A DNA stretch of 64,000 nt. It comes from Cyanidiococcus yangmingshanensis (Eukaryota; Rhodophyta; Bangiophyceae; Cyanidiales; Cyanidiaceae). This document shows positions 52,716 to 62,362 of the stretch, piece after piece; the stretch's first letter is position 1, and the number at the start of each line of letters is the position of its first letter. The stretch covers positions 124,001 to 188,000 of the forward strand of contig VWRR01000005.1 of the NCBI GenBank assembly GCA_013995675.1. Direction: 5' to 3'. The notes below the pieces were generated by a model. It did no database searches and had not been told where the DNA came from. It was given only the letters and a program-made list of their open reading frames with translations. Position numbers and translations under genes: made by a program.

Positions 52716-54136
52716 GACCCTGGTGAGATGCTCAATGGGTGATTGGTGCTGCAGGGAGACCGATGATGTGATGATGTAGCTGCTCGGAGATGAGTGTTGG
52801 ACGCAGTTTGCCACACGACACGACAGCGTTGAGCAGGCCGTGTCGGGAATGCGAAGATGAACCACCAATCTTGGGCCTGTGGCATCGAGGACAACGATCG
52901 ATGTTTCCGTGGCTGCACTGGGATGGAGTCATTGATCTCAGGCACAGTCTTCAATCGTGTAAGAAGAATGCAACGGCGCCGCTGAATACCAAAAAGGATA
53001 TCGCTGGTCGGTGTACACCTGTTCCACAAGAGTCATCGAGGCCGTTCTTTTTCCTGTGACTCGGTTCTACTCAAGTCTAATGAGGCGTGTATGCCTCTTT
53101 GACCCGATCCCAGGCCCCAAGTTGGCGACATGTATCGGTTTGGAAAGGTGACGGTAGATGAATCTGGCAAATCTCAAGAATGGTTTCGCCAGGGACGGTT
53201 GTCGCTGCCGCCTTTCGGAGAGAGACTCGGATCGGGGTGCAGCCAAGGCATTGCGATGCTGGTCCGAAAGTGCCTCCTGCAGGAGCGGTGCATCAAACTG
53301 GGATCGATGGTTGCCCTGTTTGCGGTTTTGTCATAGGGCCGAACGGGTTGCGGCGATTCTGGACTTGCTCTCCGGGGAAATGCGCCCGAGTACGGTGACA
53401 GCGTGAAAAAAGAACATGCTCCACAAAAGGAGCCACTCCAATCTGGGTGTCGTCCTCATGATTGAGTTGCTGCGAAACGTCCTCGTGGCAGCAAATGTAC
53501 TCCGTGGCGGAACACTGCTGTGATCTCTCTCGAGAGTGCGCAGCATGATCATGAATTGTCCTGTCATTCCGGCTCAGTTTGATTGTCATCACCCAGCCGT
53601 TGGGCCGTTTTCAAGGCAGTGTGGGTGCGTACGCGACGCATTCCACAGAAGCGATCCACGGGACTTGGACTCACCTAGTGCGATGTTGAGCTGGATAGAA
53701 TGCGTATAGGGATTCACGGAAAGCAAGTTAACCCCGAGCCTCGTTGCTTCGAGTGTTACGGCGATTGGACGCGCTCGCTGAACGCAGAAAAAGAGACGGG
53801 AATGAGTAAGTGCTGCTGCATGCCAGCTATATTCGACAACCGACCGCAGTTGACCAACCCCAACGGATGCTGCATCATCAGCTTGGAGTACCTTGATGAC
53901 CCAAACGAAATAGCCTTGATATGGGAGCACTTTTACGCACGTGGCTATCCCCCGGCTCACGTCAGGAGCCCCTTTTGTAACTGAGCGTGTGGGCTCTGGA
54001 TCGAACGAACACCGCCAGCGCCTATAGAGCGGGAGAAACCAGATCGTAGCATTCTGTCGCCCAGCGTTCTTTCCGTCACCCCTTCTATGGTGCCTTCTTT
54101 TCTCGTCTGGGCGATTCTCCAACTTGAGACAGAAAG
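52716..54136. other. Region of fragmentary frames, possible Zn-binding protein
   Basis: Plus-strand pieces look partly coding: 52790-53059 (SRPCRECEDEPPILGLW), 53130-53398 (ending GCPVCGFVIGPNGLRRFWTC, a possible Cys4 zinc site) and 53700-53984 (FECYGDWTRSLNAEKE, TNPNGCCIISLEYLDDPNE). They sit in different frames. Linking them needs many frame changes, and I do not trust the chain. A minus-strand frame at 53589-54122 competes with the last piece. Confidence 0.25.
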
Positions 54137-54445
54137 GTGAACATGGGGCAGCTTGATGATATCATCACGAATGGCGGTATCGAGTGCAAGTTCGGGTGCT
54201 TTCCCTCCCCTGCTCCCGTTCCGCCTGGAGGCAGATTCAGCTCATCGCCGATAGATTCACACAGAGTAGTGAGCGCCCGAGTAGGTTATGTGACCGCTCG
54301 ACATCCCTCATCATCGTACCGAACCTCGCGCTCGTGCGCAGAGGCCACTGGGTACGCCTGGATCTCTGCCCCGAACGACGAGAACCAGCGCACGAAAAGC
54401 CGAATCGATGACGATGACTCGGACGCAACCGTATCTCTTTTCTAG
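54137..54445 (+). CDS. Hypothetical short protein
   Basis: ATG at 54143 (MGQLDDIITNGGIECKFGCF) opens a frame of about 100 codons with a polar C-terminus (NDENQRTKSRIDDDDSD). An overlapping +1 frame (RLCDRSTSLIIVPNLALVRRGHWV) is also coding-like, so the real product may combine both. No family recognised. Confidence 0.3.
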   Translation: MNMGQLDDIITNGGIECKFGCFPSPAPVPPGGRFSSSPIDSHRVVSARVGYVTARHPSSSYRTSRSCAEATGYAWISAPNDENQRTKSRIDDDDSDATVSLF

Positions 54446-54689
54446 GGGCCCGGGCTCGAGAACCGCCTACCAGGTCTAGCCCATCCGACCTTATTCCAAC
54501 AGTTCGATGAGACCCGCTCCATAGACGGCAACACTGGGCGCTTATCCAGTCCGAGGCCTCAAGAAACCTATTGAGTTCAGAGCATACCGCGAGAACGGAC
54601 CGAATCCGACCCATCGAACTGAGTTCCAGCTACCGACAGACAACTGAGCGCGCTTATCCATCCACAGCGACCTTAACCCAGACACCCTA

Positions 54690-55241
54690 TCACGGATTCA
54701 TTAGCCGCTCTATGCGTTCTTCAGCCACGCCAAGTGCCCAGAAAACGACCCCGAACACCAGAGCAGCCAGAAACAGAACCACGGTGGCGACCACCGCAAA
54801 CGTGCTATAGGCCGCCGCGGCCACGATCGACAACGGCCACCAAAACAAGCCCAGCAGTAGCGCCAACACGCTGCTCACAACGCGACGCGCTCGGTAGATT
54901 TTACGCGTGGCGCTCCACTGCGACTTGCTATCTGGCGGCGCACCAAGACGATACAACGTAGGTCGATCCTCAGAGACAATAAAAACCGTCTCTGGACCAA
55001 AATTGAAGAAAGGATCCAAATACCTCACAACAATAATCGCCGGGTCAAGCCGCCGACTCGGTGGCTCGCCGCGAGGCAACTGCGACCACAAACACAAACC
55101 CCTCGGATGATACGTAACAGCACGACAAGGCTGGGTTCGCGTCACCAAAGAGGAACGACGCCCTCCACAAACCGATTTGCTGTTGCACGTCCCCAAAGAT
55201 CCATTGAAATGAAGCGTCACGAACAGTAAACTCGAGTGCAT
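54690..55241 (-). CDS. Two-helix membrane protein of unknown function
   Basis: From ATG 55241 (MHSSLLFVTLHFNGSLG), 183 residues. The first half is soluble (RLDPAIIVVRYLDPFFNFGPETVFIVSED). Two adjacent hydrophobic stretches close the protein: VVSSVLALLLGLFWWPLSIVAA, then TFAVVATVVLFLAALVFGVVFWALGVA. The frame extends further upstream to 55817 through GC-rich sequence but lacks coding character there. No family recognised. Confidence 0.5.
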   Translation of the reverse strand: MHSSLLFVTLHFNGSLGTCNSKSVCGGRRSSLVTRTQPCRAVTYHPRGLCLWSQLPRGEPPSRRLDPAIIVVRYLDPFFNFGPETVFIVSEDRPTLYRLGAPPDSKSQWSATRKIYRARRVVSSVLALLLGLFWWPLSIVAAAAYSTFAVVATVVLFLAALVFGVVFWALGVAEERIERLMNP

Positions 55242-56125
55242 GAACAGGTTTTCGCAGCCCAAGGAGATATTCCAGATCGCTCGTTTCCCGTCGCGATGCT
55301 GTCGTGTCGTGCGGTGCGTGTGCCGCCCGTCACAGGGGCGCCCAGTCGCCCACGCACGCATGGGCGGCAGCCGAGCATCCTCGATTCGTGGCGACGACGC
55401 GAGATCGAATGGCCGAGGCGCGCCGATGCATGCGTGCCACCGAGAGGAGATCTGGAACGTTCGTGGATTCTCTGAGACGATCGCTGGCACCCTCTGTGGC
55501 GTGCGGGTGCTTGTCGGCGGATGAAGCGATCCCGCGTTCCGCCAATGCTTTGGTCCATTCGCGTCTCGGGTGGTCATGCGTGACCCGTCGAGACGATATG
55601 CCAGCCGAGTACGATCACGACTAAGGATATGGGACTGCGATCGGGTTGGCGTTTTTCCGTTCGGGTAGGCTAGCGTTTCGGGATGTCCTGGGTGCGAGGC
55701 GATTGGGGCACTGCACGTGATCGATAGGTCTGTGTTTGGTTCTGGGAAGCGTGCGTGATAATGCGTCGTCGCGACCTGGTTGAGGCAGTTCGATGCAGTC
55801 TCGGGCGCCTTGTTCATCGGCGCTCGATCGAGTGCTGGGCTGGAGCGTTCGAAATGGGCGTCCAGGGTGGATGGATTCGGTTATTGGGCGCACTCGATAG
55901 ACGCAGATACACTGGTTTGTATCACGTCGGTTCAGAGTCCGCAAGGCGAGCCAGCTGAGGTGTGTCGTCGGAAACCGAAACTGCAAAACGGATGCGGGTC
56001 CATCGCCTTGGGCAGTGGCTCGTCTGTCGTTGGCCGCCGATCGCTGGATCGAGATATGGCGCCAGCGGACGCCGGCGGACGCCGACGGGAGATACGATCT
56101 TGACGTTCTCTGCTTTTCAACGTTC
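55242..56125. other. GC-rich intergenic island
   Basis: 55250-55620 contains words such as cgcacgcatgggcgg, gatgcatgcgtgcc and gatcgaatggcc that recur in the islands at 29780-30120, 41830-42310 and next to the 56789 hairpin. Open frames here are long on both strands because of composition. No gene supported. Confidence 0.4.
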
Positions 56126-56753
56126 ATGAGCACGAATCACGCGACACGTAATCGTTACGAGCAAGACGCGCGTCCTGGTATGCAACAGCATAGCGAATCC
56201 TTCGAGTCTGGCCCGAAAACGGAGAGAGCGCTTTCGGACGACTCTGCATCTTCAAAAAAACGCTCGAGTCCACGCTTGGTGCAGGAGACTGCACTTCCAG
56301 AGGCGCCAGTCGGTTGGAGCACACGTGCGCTGCCAGTGCTACAGCGTCTCTCTGAACGCTTCATTTCGGCCCATGTCGGTACTGAGCGTGCAGGTTTCTC
56401 GTTCGAACCGAGTGAAGCCAAAACAGACAACGCCGAAACCGATATGCACGGCTTGCCGTCGTCGTCGTCGTCGCCAGCAAACGAGCACCTTACCGGAGCG
56501 TCCCCGCCAAAGCGCCACCGCAACGTATGGGAGAAAGTTTTCCATCCCGGTGGACGGAGCTACCCCGGAAAGAGCCAATTTGACACGGACGATTCAAGCG
56601 CTGCTGGGGAACCCACTGGGCAAAGCATTTCGGAAATTTACAGTCGGCGTTTTAGCGCCGAACAGCAGCGCACCCCACCTTAATGGGGGCGTCAAAAGCA
56701 CAGCCGCTGGTCTTGATTGCTTCTCCGGAACGTGGATCGAAACGGGCACCTAG
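56126..56753 (+). CDS. Hypothetical Ser-rich protein, end in a +1 frame
   Basis: ATG 56126 (MSTNHATRNRYEQDARPG) starts a polar, Ser/Glu-rich, probably disordered protein with a tcg-repeat polyserine tract at about 56457. The frame stops at CCT-TAA-T (56681). One base on it reads NGGVKSTAAGLDCFSGTWIE to a stop at 56751. No recognised domain. Confidence 0.4.
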
Positions 56754-56788
56754 AGGATATCGTCGCTCGGGCAATGCGTGCAGACGAA

Positions 56789-56848
56789 ATCGTCACGCAT
56801 GCGTGCACGCATGGGCGCACCATGATGCGTGCACGCATGCGTGACGAT
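56789..56848. repeat. Perfect inverted repeat, 24-bp arms, 12-bp loop
   Basis: Arms at 56789-56812 and 56825-56848 are exact reverse complements (left arm core cgtcacgcatgcgtgcac), separated by gggcgcaccatg. Within each arm gcatgc/gtgcac is itself palindromic. It lies about 85 bp upstream of the start codon of the large helicase-like gene. It could form a cruciform or RNA hairpin, or be a protein-binding site. Confidence 0.95.
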
Positions 56849-56933
56849 CATTCAGCAGCCTCCTTTGCACGAACGCCACCGATTGGTGTTCTTGAACAAC
56901 AACCTCCACAACAGTTGAAGGCAAGTGGTCCTC

Positions 56934-59900
56934 ATGAACGATACGAATGATTTAGAAGGAAACTCTGAAGCTGGTTTGGACAACGCTGCTTCCGTCGATA
57001 TGAATCTGGCGCAGCCTGATGAGAGGGAAGATCCGCGCACCCCATTCTTTCATGGCGATTGGCACCGAGCGGATATCCTAGAGTCTCCCTGTAAAAACGC
57101 TGGATGGACCAGGCGGATGCGGAAACGGATGCACCGGTGGATCCAGTCCATGGCGGTTGGTCGGAAACGCCTCTTTGGACCCAGCGCGAACGCCGATGAG
57201 GATGTTGGGGGTAGCGCGTCTGTTGGATCGCCATCCCCTCGTTCAGTGAGCCGGTCAGCGTCGATCGCCCAGGAGTTATGGCTAGCTGATGAACCAGCTC
57301 TACTGGCGGTACCCCGAACGACCCATGGGATCGATCACGACCGAAGCAGCGGATCTGGTGACGATGAGCACCTGAATCCATGTAGTTCGGATCGGGCTTC
57401 TGACCAGCTGCATGTTTCGCCACGTGTTCATCGACTGGATGCTCGCGATGCTCGACAGCGAGGCACTGGATCTCGCCCCTCTGAAACGGACGCAATGGCT
57501 GTCGTCCAGAACGCTATGGTGACCTCGATTTCGAACGATGCATCTCGAGGGGCCTCACCGCCGGTTCCGAGCATCGTGCCTCCAAGGAAGCGCGACGAAT
57601 GCTCGGTGCGCGCACACCAGGATCAAGCGCCGCCGAGTACCGGCTGTACGAGTTCCCTCGATTTGCGGACGAGGTTGAATGGCAGCGACGGGAAACCCAA
57701 CTCAGAGCATCCAGGTGGCGATCGTGTCACGGCTGCGCATTCCTCAGCCGGCGTCATCACCGAGGGCACGCATGAACCAAATCAGACTCGGGACTCGACT
57801 TTGATAACCGCAAGTCGTGCTTGCACATCCAAAATGCGCCGAGAAGAATTCGGAACCGCACAACGCAGTCCGACCATGGGTGTCTGCGTCTCGTCAACGG
57901 GATACGAGCACGATTCATTCGCTTCGGATGAGACTCGATGCGCGCTCGAAGAGGACGCCCCGGAGCCGGACCGGACCGCATCGGCCGCAGTTAGCCGAAT
58001 GCATACACGCGGTCATGCTGCGGAGCCGGCTGCGACATCACCACCATCGGTCGTTGGAGGTTGCGTCCGAAAGGTAGTTTCGTCCGAATTTGGACCATCG
58101 GCTGGCGAGACAGAACTGCATGTCCCCGAGACCGAGGCTCGAGTCTCGTCGCTACGAGCGCCCCTACCAACGCAAGTACTCCTCGGGGCACTGGTGAGAG
58201 CACATACCCAACGTGACGAAATTGATCGAGAGAGAGACCAGCGCTCGAAACCCCTGAAAGTGATCGAGGAGACACCGCAATCGAGTCGTCAAGCACGCGC
58301 TCACCATTCCTCGTCGAGTGCTGGGCAAACTCGTGTCTCCGGACTGAGGTTTCATTCCTCAGTATCGGATGCGCTCTCCGAGACGCTATGGAGAGCGATT
58401 TCGGAATCGTCCCCGAAGGTCGCTTTCATGTTGCCGGTGGCGCTACCACCCTTTGCAGTACTGGCTCAACTGTGTCACCGCTGCAACGCTCAGAAAAAGA
58501 CTCGGGTACTAATCGTGCTTGATGACGTACCCCCAAATGATCTGAATGTGAGCTTTGTTCAGCAGTTCGCGCTGGAGATACTTGCCTACCTCCGAGCGGT
58601 GTTCGGCACCAGGACGGCAGTGGCGACATCACTCGTCTTTGATCCCAAAGTTTCCATCAGCGTTGTACTGGCAAGTTCTCTGACCGGGTTATCGACCGCG
58701 TATCGCGCTGCGCACCTCGGCATGGTGATCGTTCTTCTCGCTGGACGGATGCACTGGTCGAAGAATCCCACTGAATCGGCGGCGTGCCGCGGCGCAGCAC
58801 GGCTCGATCGCTGGCTCGAGTCGCTATCCGGTCCCCTGACGCTCATGATGCCACTATTGCCCGAATATACACAAGCAATACAGTTACCTGGATCTGTTCA
58901 ATGCGGGGCAATATCAACACATCAGCGCTTTTCAGCACGTGCTCCAGGTGATCGACGCCGCACCCACGAATTTGGCAGAATGCAAACCATCAACCTGCAA
59001 CAGTCTCTGAACCGCCCCGGCACGGTCCAGTGTCCCCGTCGGGAGCACAGCTACTCGTCACGAATCCATTCGATGCGGCTGTACACAAGGACTGCATCCG
59101 ATACCGTCGCCAGACGCTTGACGTCGCTTGTGATATTGACTCAACAAATGCTGTTTTCGTCCTCGTCCGTGATGGAGAGCATCTGCTGCAGGCGCTGGTC
59201 AGAGATGCTCCGTCCGGTGCTGTGTCAGTCGAGGAAATCCTGATGGTTGATGCGAGCCTCCCGTGTGGATGCCTGTTCCTTCAACACACCGCTGCGGATT
59301 ATGATCAGATGGTGCGCGAAATTGACGCCCTGCTACGTCGGCGCAACGTGCGTCCGCTGGTGTACAGCGGCGTCGCGCGGAGCCGTCACCAGCGACCGTT
59401 GCGAGACGATGCCCATCGATTGGTGGCGCTCCACGCTCTCCGTCAGGCGGTCACCATCTGTACCTATGATGGACCGGACGCTGCATTGGCATTCCTGAAC
59501 CAGGCGCATCGTGAGTATTGCCGTTTCTACGGAGAGAGGGCCACAGCGGTCCGCATCATCGAACGCTCGACACTGACATTCTTCGAGCGGGTGCATACGG
59601 CGTTGCCATCAGATACGCAACCGCTCATTCCTGTCGTGCACCGCCTGTTGACTGAGCTGAGCGCGACCATTCAATGCACCGAATCCTCACCGCGGCGCGT
59701 GCTGATTGTGACGGACTCGCCAGCCAGTGCAGTCGTCCTGAGTACCTGGGCGCAGGGCCAGGCCGTCGAACCATCGGATCGAGGACACGCAACGCAGGAT
59801 TCCGGAATGCGCCTCTCCAATGCCGTGCATGCCACCCGCTTTGGACTAGTGGTGATTCGATCGCTCGCACAACTTTTGCAACAGAAAGAGCTTGTATCAA

Positions 59901-60238
59901 CGGTTGCAAATTCAGAGTGTACCTTCAAATCGTACACCGAGGTGGTGCTCATCGAGCCGAGTGCCCGCATGGCAGATCTGTCCGGCCGTGCCCGTCACTG
60001 GAGCGATCTTGGTCGTGGCGAATGCATCTGGGTACGTCTCTACTGCCGTTTACGCACCCAGTCATCATTGCAATCATCATTTTTTTCCAGAGAAAGTCTA
60101 GAGTCTGAATATACAACCATGTTTCAGAAGGTCGAGCGACATCAGGTAGCGGAACCAAGCAGCATTGCAGCGTTGAACACCCTTGGCACCTGGGTGCCAC
60201 CCGAGATACGCATGCGCCTCCTCTGTCAACAAGAGTAA
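56934..60238 (+). CDS. Large protein with disordered N-terminus and helicase-like core, up to three frames
   Basis: Residues 1-480 are polar and low-complexity (Ser/Asp/Arg-rich). From about 58400 a folded region begins: KVAFMLPVALPPFAVLAQL, then KTRVLIVLDDVPPNDLNVSFVQQFALEIL, then SSLTGLSTAYRAAHLGMVIVLL. The coding signal then moves one frame (YLDLFNAGQYQHISAFQHVLQVIDAAP, 58880-59004). After CTC-TGA-A at 59008 it moves again to a long frame reaching 60238 (VFVLVRDGEHLLQALVRD, RVLIVTDSPASAVVLSTWAQGQ, EVVLIEPSARMADLSGRARHW). The later part resembles a helicase C-terminal RecA-like domain without clear catalytic motifs, as in XPF- or SHOC1-like inactive helicases. That family link is only a suggestion. 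Both inferred changes are +1. Confidence 0.5.
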
Positions 60239-60960
60239 CGCGTCCCGAGTGCCGTGAATCGGTGCGGATCGCTGCTATCCTGGTCGCGTTGTCTCAGCGA
60301 TCACTACTGAGGCGCACATCCACGTCGCCTTTTCATCCGCACCGTCACAGTCCTAATCATGTGACTGCTGATTCGTGCTCGGGTCGCTCTCCACTTCCAA
60401 ACACGGGCGTGCTGAGAAATGTGTGTGCATCTGATGGGTCCCTATGATTCGAAAAAAAACCTGTATTGCTTCTCGATAAAACCCTGGATTGCCCAAACGC
60501 TTCAAACGCTGTCGATTGCATTCGCCAGGGGTATCGAGAGCACCAGCACCATTCCAGATGAATTGCATCTCGAACGAAAACCAGATCATGAGCCTCATTC
60601 CAAAGCACTTTGGAAGCGAAACAGTCGCTTTTTTCCATGCGAACCACAATCCTGCCGCGCAGCACGTACTCGATGTGATGTGCTCGTCCGCGAACGCTTT
60701 ACTGTAACCATGGACTCGCAACGCATCCATTCCATGTATCTTCATATCCATCATCCATGAAGCATATTATCGAATGGCTATCTGGATGGTCGTGAACAGA
60801 ACCGAGAGACGTCACTGTAGCAACGTCCTGTCCAGTTGGCTGGCAAGCCTTTCGTTCTCGACGCTGACGTGGACGCGCTGTTTTTCGATCTCGAGATGTC
60901 GTTGGCGACGAACGCTCGACTCTTGACCCTGCTTCGAACGGTGTTTCAGTTTACCTTGTC
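60239..60960. other. Intergenic, no supported gene
   Basis: Overlapping frames on both strands around 60350-60760 (for example NENQIMSLIPKHFGSETVAFFHAN on plus) are possible small genes, but neither strand is convincing. Confidence 0.35.
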
Positions 60961-61955
60961 ATGAATATCAGGGAGACGTGTAGTCGCTTGCTACAGGGCT
61001 ATGCTCCAGCACGTGTGCTTATGACTGCGTTTGAACTTGGTGTCTTTACGGCGGTTGCAGAGGGCAACCACACCGCCGAGGACGTCGCTCGAGCCACCGC
61101 GACAAGTACGCGTGGTATGCGTTTGCTCATGGACGCGCTCGTGAGTCTCGATCTTTTGCAGAAACATGAAGGCGCTTATCATCTGCTTCCAGGATCTGAA
61201 GCGCTCTTGGTCAAGACGAGTCCGCAGTATTTGGGGTACAGGTGGGAGACGAATCACCTCTGGAGTGCCTGGAGCGCGCTGACGGAGGTCGTGCGCACCG
61301 GCCAGCCCTATACCCAACTGGAGAAGGAACCTGATGCGGCGCGTTTCTTCCCAAAGCTGATTCGAAGCTTACACGTAATGAACTTGGAAGCTGCCCGAAA
61401 AATGGCCCAGATCCTGATGCCCTCTCAGATTCCGATGAACAGTCGTGTTCTGGATATTGCTTGCGGGACTGGAGTTTGGAGTATTCCCTTCGCGGAGGCG
61501 TCCACTCAAGTGCAACTCGATCTCCTGGATTTCGCTGACGCACTCGCAGTAGCAAAGGACTATGTGCAAGCGTCATCACGTAGAAGCGCAGGTTTCGTTC
61601 ATTCCAGGGGATTTAAAGCACGCTGATTTAGGCAAGGATCGCTACCATCCTCATCATTCTGGGGAATATCGTGCATTCTGAGGGGGCCAAATCATCACAG
61701 GATCTCATTCGGCGCTGCGCAAGAGCGTTGTGTCCCGGTGGCAAGCTCGTAATCATTGACCTGTTTCCAAACGAGGAACGCACGGGACCACCACGAGCAG
61801 TCCTCTTTGCATTGAATATGTTACTGAATACCAGTGAAGGGGACACGTTCAGCGTTTCAGAGTACAATGCATGGTTTCAAGACGCGGGTCTAACCGAGGG
61901 CTCGCTTGTTGAGCTCGATGACAATAGCACGGCCCTGATCGCCGCAAAGCCCTGA
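60961..61955 (+). CDS. Family-2 O-methyltransferase (CrtF/BchU/ASMT-like), three frames
   Basis: An N-terminal winged-helix dimerisation domain (GYAPARVLMTAFELGVFTAVAEG, ATSTRGMRLLMDALVSLDLL) is followed by a class I SAM fold (VLDIACGTGVWSIPFAEA). After two +1 changes come VSFIPGDLKHADLGKDR, then ILIILGNIVHSEG, and CARALCPGGKLVIIDLFPNEE. Best sites are 61561 (GAC-T-ATG) and 61643 (CGC-T-ACC). The final segment (EYNAWFQDAGLTEGSLVELDDNSTALIAA) is typical of this family. Sequence style resembles cyanobacterial and bacterial enzymes acting on hydroxyneurosporene, bacteriochlorophyll or phenolics, suggesting endosymbiotic or lateral origin. Substrate unknown. ATG 60961 is well supported by MNIRETCSRLLQGYAP. 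Confidence 0.8.
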
Positions 61956-62227
61956 GCCACCTCGGTCGACACGACCGTCTGAACGTAGACGAACGGCATT
62001 GGAGCGCTTCCCTTGACGTGCGTTTCTGCGAACGCTATTGCGGATTGCAAAAGCTGCGTTGTGAACGGTTCGGGAATCGCGGCCTTGATTGTGCTCAGCA
62101 GGGATTGTGAACGCTGCTCCCACAACCGTTGTAAACATTCTGGGAATGTACGCGGGTCGTGCCCCAACCTGAGACCCGGATACCCTGACCGGAATCGGAG
62201 ACCCTGGTCGCTTGGATCGCTGGCCAT
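61877..62227 (-). CDS. Hypothetical small protein overlapping the methyltransferase 3' end
   Basis: ATG 62227 (MASDPSDQGLRFRSGYPGLRLG) opens a coding-like frame of about 115 residues (FPECLQRLWEQRSQSLLSTIKAAIPEPF, LLQSAIAFAETHVKG). The last 26 codons are antisense to the methyltransferase C-terminus, so the real stop may lie earlier in another frame near 61960. No family recognised. Confidence 0.4.
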   Translation of the reverse strand: MASDPSDQGLRFRSGYPGLRLGHDPRTFPECLQRLWEQRSQSLLSTIKAAIPEPFTTQLLQSAIAFAETHVKGSAPMPFVYVQTVVSTEVAQGFAAIRAVLLSSSSTSEPSVRPAS

Positions 62228-62362
62228 GTCCACGCAACGCTTATCATTTCCTCAGGAGGCACCAACCAGAGGCAAGGTATTCGGGGAGCCGTCTAGTCTC
62301 GCAAATCATTTTCTGAAATGGGTGCGGCTTTCGAAACCGTTTTCGCTCGTTCTTTTTGCAGA

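Noticed and set aside
52791-54060. One long protein made by skipping the T of every stop codon met on the plus strand
   Set aside because: The segments between stops are mostly 8-40 codons, what random DNA gives, and there is no homology anchor. Bypassing each stop would make almost any sequence look open.
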